Below, one piece after another: positions 59,485 through 64,000 of a DNA stretch of 64,000 nucleotides (its first letter is position 1; every line of letters starts with the position of its first letter). Under the pieces are notes generated by a model. That model did not search any database, was not told where the DNA came from, and was given only the letters and a program-made list of their open reading frames with translations. Source of the DNA: Amoebidium appalachense (taxonomy: Eukaryota; Ichthyosporea); assembly GCA_963693365.1 (NCBI GenBank), contig CAVNZM010000004.1, positions 3,286,001-3,350,000 on the forward strand. The letters run 5' to 3'. The position numbers were made by a program, and so were the translations under genes.

Positions 59485-61332
59485 TTATTGATCGTAAAAG
59501 AGCACGAAGTCGCCTGGCCTGCTGGTAATATGGTGATACCGATCACAGTCAGGCCAAAGTTCATCCCATGTGTTGGTTGCTGCTTCATAATACAGCCAGT
59601 GGTCGTATGGATCACCAACTACTTGCACATGGTGATTCCTGATGGCATCCTCGAGGGCTGTCTGACACGGCAGTTGAGGGTACCAATCCGGACCATCCAA
59701 AACCTGGGCGATAGGAACAGCACTCCACAGGGCATCCGCGCTGGGAGACGTGTCAGGCTGGCCCGTGGTCTTGTTAATACCGATATAGCTGCCGCGCTGT
59801 TGTTCCAAATGGTCGGAGGGGGTTTGTACCCAATAATACTCGATGTCTGCCTGCCAGGGGCAGACGGTGTCAGCATCGTTGAGCATGATTTGGTCAAATC
59901 CACTCGGGGGGTAGATGACGGCCGCTTGCCGGGTTTCGGTGTCGTAAGCATACAACCCGTCAACAACGAATGGCAAATCTCTACCTTGCCCCTCCTTTTG
60001 GGCTTTTTGGAACTCTTCGCGCTCAACATCTTTCCTGATTGTGTCAATGAAGTCTCCCCAATCGAAGGGAAGCACCATGACGTGTCGTTTGTTCATGACG
60101 TCCACAAGCATCTGCCACGACACGCCCACTTGCAGACGCCGCATGTATGTGGAAATTTTGACGGTTTCGATGTCGGTATCCATCTGGCCCAGGGGAACAA
60201 ACTCGCCTTCTTCCTGCCCTTCCTGAATCTCGTAAGCAAACCACCCCGTGCACCGCCCGAATATGTTTTTGCGCTCGGCAGGCCCACCCTCGCTGTAATC
60301 CGCCTGGACCCTGCTAACTAAATTCGAAAGCTTTTTGTCCCATTCCAGCTTGTGTCTAATGATGTTTGCGTAGTCGTACAGGTGGGCTTGGGTACGGGGT
60401 GCAGTTGTAACTGGCGGGTTTGAGGCAGCTTGTGCCAAAATATTGGCCTTTTGGGTGGCCATATCTAGTATTATATTCGCATGGACATCGTCGTAGCCGT
60501 CGTCGTCGTGGTCCCTCCGGTGGGCATAATGGTCCATCAATCGCAGCAGCAAACACGTGTTAAACGACTCTAACGTATACGCAGAGCTGTCTAACTTGAC
60601 AACTCCTGCAGACCCTCGCAACCACGCAGTGCACGGCGGGTAATGCCGCAGTTTGCCGTCCCCCGTGTACCCCTCACTGGGGTGTGTCTCTACGATCCTT
60701 CTAATAGCATCCTCAGGAAGTAAACCCCACCAGTTCCAGAACCTACTATCCTGAAAATCACTGTTATTCTCTATCGCGTATTGGACATCCGCCAAAGTGG
60801 AGGTTGCAAAAAACATATCGGCAAAGCTCTCGCTCGTTTTTTGGTCCAGTTCGGACATTTTTGCCGCAATCTCTGCTGCTGTGGCCTGCATCACCGTCCT
60901 AGTTGCAAGGCAACAGCGCCCTTCAGGGTTGTACACGGCCAGCTTGTCATAGCTTCGGAGGTACACCGCTGTGCATGCACGGAAACCTGCTTTCAACTCT
61001 TCCTGCAGTTGCAATAGACTCAACGAGGTGTCTACCTCAAACACAACAAAAGGGTGCAACGTTTCCACTAGAGTGACATCTTCGGGGGTTGAAACCGTGG
61101 CAAGGCCGTTGGTGTTTGCAAGAGAAAACACTGCAACATCTTCCCCTACAGGGCCTAACAACAGCGGTGTCTTCGATGGAACGATCCGAACACGCACTGG
61201 CATTGAGGGTGCAAGTCCCATTGCTGACAGCGAAATAATAATTCTGCCTATACCCTGCATGCCAAATCCTGTTGTGTTTTCGTGCAGCTGAGGTCGGTGT
61301 ATTTGAAACGATTTGGATATAACATCAGTCAT
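59485..61332 (-). CDS. Hypothetical 615-residue protein, largest gene of the island
   Basis: Start ATG 61332 (MTDVISKSFQIHRPQLHENT). Non-repetitive, well-balanced composition without transmembrane segments. Notable segments are GLAPSMPVRVRIVPSKTPLL, SLSLLQLQEELKAGFRACTA, the acidic RRDHDDDGYDDVHANII (near residue 275), FGRCTGWFAYEIQEGQEEGE, and a Trp/Asp-rich C-terminus (DHWLYYEAATNTWDELWPDC). No catalytic motif is visible. Size, isolation and rich secondary structure would suit a virion or other structural protein, but that is inference. The stop TAA overlaps AATAAA (59484-59489, minus). CCAAT boxes lie upstream at 61331-61440, and the gene lies between inverted 50-bp arrays. Confidence 0.75.
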   Translation of the reverse strand: MTDVISKSFQIHRPQLHENTTGFGMQGIGRIIISLSAMGLAPSMPVRVRIVPSKTPLLLGPVGEDVAVFSLANTNGLATVSTPEDVTLVETLHPFVVFEVDTSLSLLQLQEELKAGFRACTAVYLRSYDKLAVYNPEGRCCLATRTVMQATAAEIAAKMSELDQKTSESFADMFFATSTLADVQYAIENNSDFQDSRFWNWWGLLPEDAIRRIVETHPSEGYTGDGKLRHYPPCTAWLRGSAGVVKLDSSAYTLESFNTCLLLRLMDHYAHRRDHDDDGYDDVHANIILDMATQKANILAQAASNPPVTTAPRTQAHLYDYANIIRHKLEWDKKLSNLVSRVQADYSEGGPAERKNIFGRCTGWFAYEIQEGQEEGEFVPLGQMDTDIETVKISTYMRRLQVGVSWQMLVDVMNKRHVMVLPFDWGDFIDTIRKDVEREEFQKAQKEGQGRDLPFVVDGLYAYDTETRQAAVIYPPSGFDQIMLNDADTVCPWQADIEYYWVQTPSDHLEQQRGSYIGINKTTGQPDTSPSADALWSAVPIAQVLDGPDWYPQLPCQTALEDAIRNHHVQVVGDPYDHWLYYEAATNTWDELWPDCDRYHHITSRPGDFVLFYDQ

Positions 61333-61440
61333 CGCGCTGATTGGCTAAACGCGGATGACACATCTTTTAACGGATGATTGGTTGGATAAATCTAGTTACC
61401 ATCGGCTAGCCGCGCTGATTGGCCAAATCCAATTGGTGGC
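61325..61440. promoter_or_regulatory. CCAAT-box cluster upstream of the 615-residue gene
   Basis: CGCTGATTGGCTAAAC (61335), GATGATTGGTTGG (61373), GCGCTGATTGGCCAAATCC (61414) and CCAATTGGTGG (61429). No TATAAAAG box was found here, so this gene may use a different promoter type. Confidence 0.6.
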
Positions 61441-61680
61441 ATAACCCGTGCGCAAGCCCGAAAATTCGGATTTGTTTCTTGGTATTTTTTGAAGTCCGGA
61501 ATATTTTTGCCTGGGGTGTATGGTATTTTTCATCCCCAGTTAAAGGGGGTAAAAGGGGGTTCCTATTTTAGCTTACCACGAAATTTGCAGGGGTTTACCA
61601 TAAACTGAAAATATGATGGTATTTTTGAAACGTTTAGGGTATTTTTTACCGTAAAAACGGGGTTATGGTCGGGCCTGCCC
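61441..61680. other. AT-rich upstream region with GGTATTTTT repeats
   Basis: GG(T/G)TATTTTT-type motifs occur at about 61481, 61530, 61618 and 61639, with AAAGGGGGTAAAAGGGGGTT near 61542. No gene is seen. Confidence 0.5.
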
Positions 61681-61930
61681 GTGCGCTTGCACCTGTGTTG
61701 CTTGAGAGTAGGGTCATGAGCGCTATCACCGTGCGCTTGCACCTGTGTTGCTTGAGAGTAGGGTCATGAGCGCTATCACCGTGCGCTTGCACCTGTGTTG
61801 CTTGAGAGTAGGGTCATGAGCGCTATCACCGTGCGCTTGCACCTGTGTTGCTTGAGAGTAGGGTCATGAGCGCTATCACCGTGCGCTTGCACCTGTGTTG
61901 TTGGCGAGTAGGGTCATGATCGCTATCACC
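61681..61930. repeat. 50-bp repeat array, right (inverted) copy
   Basis: Five units of GTGCGCTTGCACCTGTGTTG + CTTGAGAGTAGGGTCATGAG + CGCTATCACC at exact 50-bp spacing, the reverse complement of the array at 58375-58530. The fifth unit is slightly diverged. Confidence 0.95.
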
Positions 61931-62030
61931 ATACCCTTGCTCATGAGCGCCCCCCCCCTCCCCCCCCCCAAACCCTCCTCCCATCTGCCCGCACAACCCC
62001 AACCCCACATTATATCGTGCACCGGGTAAC

Positions 62031-62423
62031 ATGGACGCTGGCGCACCCCTTCCCCCACCCAGCCCATTCGCACCCCCTCCCCCGATCCGCACAAGCCCGC
62101 GCAGCACCCCTGGGCCCTCCCCCATCCTACTGGCCATCCTGGCCGGCCTGATCCTCTACGTGCTCTGGGACACGTTCAGCCCACGTGTGCGGCGGCGCCT
62201 GGCAGTGCTCAAGTGCCAGCGCGCGTGCCCAATGTGTGCCAGCTGCGGCAGCTGCGTTCCCCGCCGCAAGTGTGCGCACTGCCCCCGCTGCCACGTGTGC
62301 GGTGCCAGCCCCACTCGGTGCGCACAGTGCCCCGCATGCACGCGCTGCCCGCCCGAGCAGAAGTGCCCGGCGTGCCCCACGTGTGCGCATGCGCCTGCGG
62401 TGGTGATCAAGGAGCGCACTTGA
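62031..62423 (+). CDS. Membrane-anchored Cys-rich protein, 130 residues
   Basis: A Pro-rich N-terminus (residues 1-30) is followed by a single transmembrane helix (SPILLAILAGLILYVLWDTF, about 30-49), a basic stop-transfer stretch (RVRRRLAVLKCQR) and a Cys-rich domain with nine C-x2-C pairs (CPMCASCGSC, CAHCPRCHVC, CAQCPACTRC, CPACPTC). The orientation would place the Cys domain in the cytosol. Regular CxxC pairs suggest metal binding or a disulfide-rich domain. The next gene begins 36 bases after the stop. No family recognised. Confidence 0.7.
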   Translation: MDAGAPLPPPSPFAPPPPIRTSPRSTPGPSPILLAILAGLILYVLWDTFSPRVRRRLAVLKCQRACPMCASCGSCVPRRKCAHCPRCHVCGASPTRCAQCPACTRCPPEQKCPACPTCAHAPAVVIKERT

Positions 62424-62459
62424 AGGGTTGGGTGAGCAGAGATTTTTGTGGCATAGAGT

Positions 62460-62720
62460 ATGGCGTACCGATGGGAGTACAAGCTGAAGGAGGAGCCCGG
62501 CAAGGCACCCGTGGTGCAGGCAACTATTGTGCCGACCGAGGCCACCACCCGGCGGACGCAGATGGAGCAACGAGCATACGCACAAGAGCTTGCGGAAAAG
62601 GGCTATATAGATCTGCCCGATGAGTTGGCGGAGAAGTGTGGATTCAAGAAGTGGGTGCCGAAGAATCAACGACAGACAGCAATTGTACTGCAGAAGATGA
62701 TGGAGCCTGAGGATGCATAG
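62460..62720 (+). CDS. Small hypothetical protein, 86 residues
   Basis: MAYRWEYKLKEEPGKAPVVQ, then a Thr/Gln-rich helix (TTRRTQMEQRAYAQELAEKG) and YIDLPDELAEKCGFKKWVPK, with an acidic end. Predicted soluble and helical. Tandem with and close to the 62031 gene, so the two may be co-expressed. It is the last island gene before the LTR. Confidence 0.6.
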   Translation: MAYRWEYKLKEEPGKAPVVQATIVPTEATTRRTQMEQRAYAQELAEKGYIDLPDELAEKCGFKKWVPKNQRQTAIVLQKMMEPEDA

Positions 62721-62751
62721 AGACCTACACACAAAGGATGAATGGACTTAC

Positions 62752-63231
62752 TGTAAACAACTGTACACATGAACTGTACATGTTTACTAAAGAATGTGAT
62801 CTACTAGCACACAATTCGTTCTTTGTCATGAATATCACATAAATATTATGTCCACACCAATAGGAATCAATCTTACCTAAGAAATGAACCATGTATGATT
62901 CTACCGCTGCATACCACATAAACGAAGTGAACCAATAAGATGTTTGCATAAATAGGACGAAGGTCTGACTGGCTTGGACCGCACCAGAATCACGAATGGC
63001 ATGTTGCCACCCGCGCTGGCCGCGGATGAAGCAATCCTGGGCCTTGATCCGAAACCTGGGGGCTATATAACAAAGCCGTCCCAGTACGGGGATCACATCA
63101 GTGAAGTCTGAGACAGACTGAGTCGGCCCATAGTAAAAGCAACCTGGCCGCGTGTGCCTTTCTACCCGTTCTCTGTCTTTATTTTGATTCAGTTGTACTC
63201 TGCCTTATCCTAACTAGTCCAACTGTTTACA
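62752..63231 (+). mobile_element. Long terminal repeat (480 bp)
   Basis: Starts TGTAAACA and ends TGTTTACA, perfect 8-bp terminal inverted repeats with the standard TG...CA. A TATA-like box (GGCTATATAACAAAG) lies at 63062-63076. The end is followed at once by a primer-binding-site-like TTGGCGACCGCGGCAGG. Only one LTR is inside the window. Confidence 0.75.
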
Positions 63232-63250
63232 TTGGCGACCGCGGCAGGAC
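63232..63250 (+). other. Primer-binding site of the LTR retrotransposon
   Basis: TTGGCGACCGCGGCAGGAC directly after the LTR. TGG at its start would pair with a tRNA CCA end. A second, partial copy of the junction (AACTGTTTACATTGGCGACC) follows at about 63267, a short tandem duplication. Confidence 0.6.
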
Positions 63251-63376
63251 ACTGTTATACATTGCCAACTGTTTACATTGGCGACCGCGCAGTTCAAGAA
63301 TCTCGCATCCTTCGAATCTCACATCTTTCAATCAGTTCAAGAATCTCACATCTTTCAATCAGCTCAAGAATCTCCC

Positions 63377-63582
63377 ATGGCCGATCACAATCCTTATTAC
63401 CCCGATGATAGGCACATCTTTCCTTGTCCGGCTTAGAATATATACACCGACAAGTTTGAAGTGGCCAGCCCACCTACACGGAAAGAATTGAAAGCATGTA
63501 AAACTTCTTTTGCTACGACACATCAAAAATGTGAAGAAAAACGAATACACAACGAAACAACGAATACACGAACAAACGAATA
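63377..63582 (+). pseudogene. Degraded start of a gag-like ORF
   Basis: ATG 63377 begins MADHNPYYPDDRHIFPCPA, then an in-frame TAG, then NIYTDKFEVASPPTRKELKA in the same frame. A first ORF is expected about 150 bases behind the primer-binding site of an LTR element. The stop and the lack of later frames suggest an inactive copy. Confidence 0.45.
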
Positions 63583-64000
63583 AAGAATTGCTAACGAAGC
63601 AATGAACCAACGAAAAACGAACCATCACGAATACGCAATGAAATAAAGAATTAACGACAAGCGAATGCATAGAGGAAATACGAATGAATGCAACACAAAA
63701 CAAAACAAAGTAACGAAGTTATCAAACGACAAAAAACGAAAAACGAAAGCAAAATGAAATGGAAATACGAAAATGAAAGAACGAATGCACAACACTGCTT
63801 GGGTTGCAATGCACACAGCCCCCTCTATGTTACGAAGAAAAGAAAACCGTTGCCCTTGCGTGCATTGCGCTATTGCACACTGTCATCGTGTCCATGCCAC
63901 CGCATGCACCTCCACACTCGCAAGCCAGATGCACGGCCACTTTCAGCACGAATGCATTTAAAGAAGAAGATAGTCGCTGTTCCTATAGCATTGAGGACAT
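63583..64000. other. A-rich DNA at the window end
   Basis: Positions 63540-63780 are A-rich with many ACGAA(A/C) motifs, probably retrotransposon-internal. Nothing is recognised after that. Confidence 0.4.

Noticed and set aside
58457-59618. 300-365 residue frames over the C-rich minisatellite
   Set aside because: Open on both strands and several frames because the repeat lacks stops; no start context and no balanced composition.

Overview
The window is nuclear DNA from a eukaryote, probably a unicellular alga or other protist. It holds a 31-exon RNA polymerase III gene with canonical GT-AG introns, a LINE relic, the end of an LTR retrotransposon, and exceptional loads of (TG/CA)n and poly-G/poly-C. 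The species cannot be named from the sequence.

Layout. (1) 1-2.9 kb: the start of a small basic protein gene on the minus strand, then nested 5'-truncated copies of a non-LTR retrotransposon that interrupt a duplicate of that same gene start. (2) 3.9-27.2 kb: one complete host gene on the minus strand, RPC2/POLR3B, the second-largest subunit of RNA polymerase III. It was traced through 31 exons encoding about 1166 residues, and the frame closes except for one extra base in a homopolymer. Nearly every intron carries microsatellites or homopolymer runs, and several carry copies of a dispersed repeat. (3) 27.2-30.9 kb: mostly non-coding, with one stop-interrupted ORF. (4) 30.9-62.7 kb: a gene-dense, largely intronless island unlike the host gene. 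It has TATA-box promoters, CCAAT-box clusters, polyadenylation signals overlapping stop codons and many different tandem arrays. Its genes are typical of large DNA viruses or virus-like mobile elements: two SF3/D5-type helicases, two multi-C2H2 zinc-finger proteins, a TSPPY-type DNA methyltransferase, a pair of PD-(D/E)XK-like proteins, an IS607-type element (serine recombinase plus Fanzor/TnpB nuclease), small coiled-coil proteins with nuclear-localisation-like segments, small membrane-anchored proteins and an unrecognised 615-residue protein. (5) 62.75-64 kb: an LTR, primer-binding site and degraded gag-like start of an LTR retrotransposon, directly behind the last island gene.

The most interesting observation is that the island contains the same three-part cassette twice, in the same order and relative orientation: SF3 helicase, then a cluster of short iterated motifs, then a multi-C2H2 zinc-finger gene. 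In cassette A (42.4-44.7 kb, plus strand) the motif is TGAGTA/TACTCA. In cassette B (52.0-49.9 kb, minus strand) it is GGGTTG/CAACCC. This looks like two diverged replication-initiation modules: helicase, origin iterons and a dedicated origin-binding zinc finger. The layout is visible in the sequence; the function is inference.

Limits: a 500-N scaffold gap lies inside helicase B, homopolymer runs make single-base indels likely, and no database search could be run. Names rest on motif recognition.
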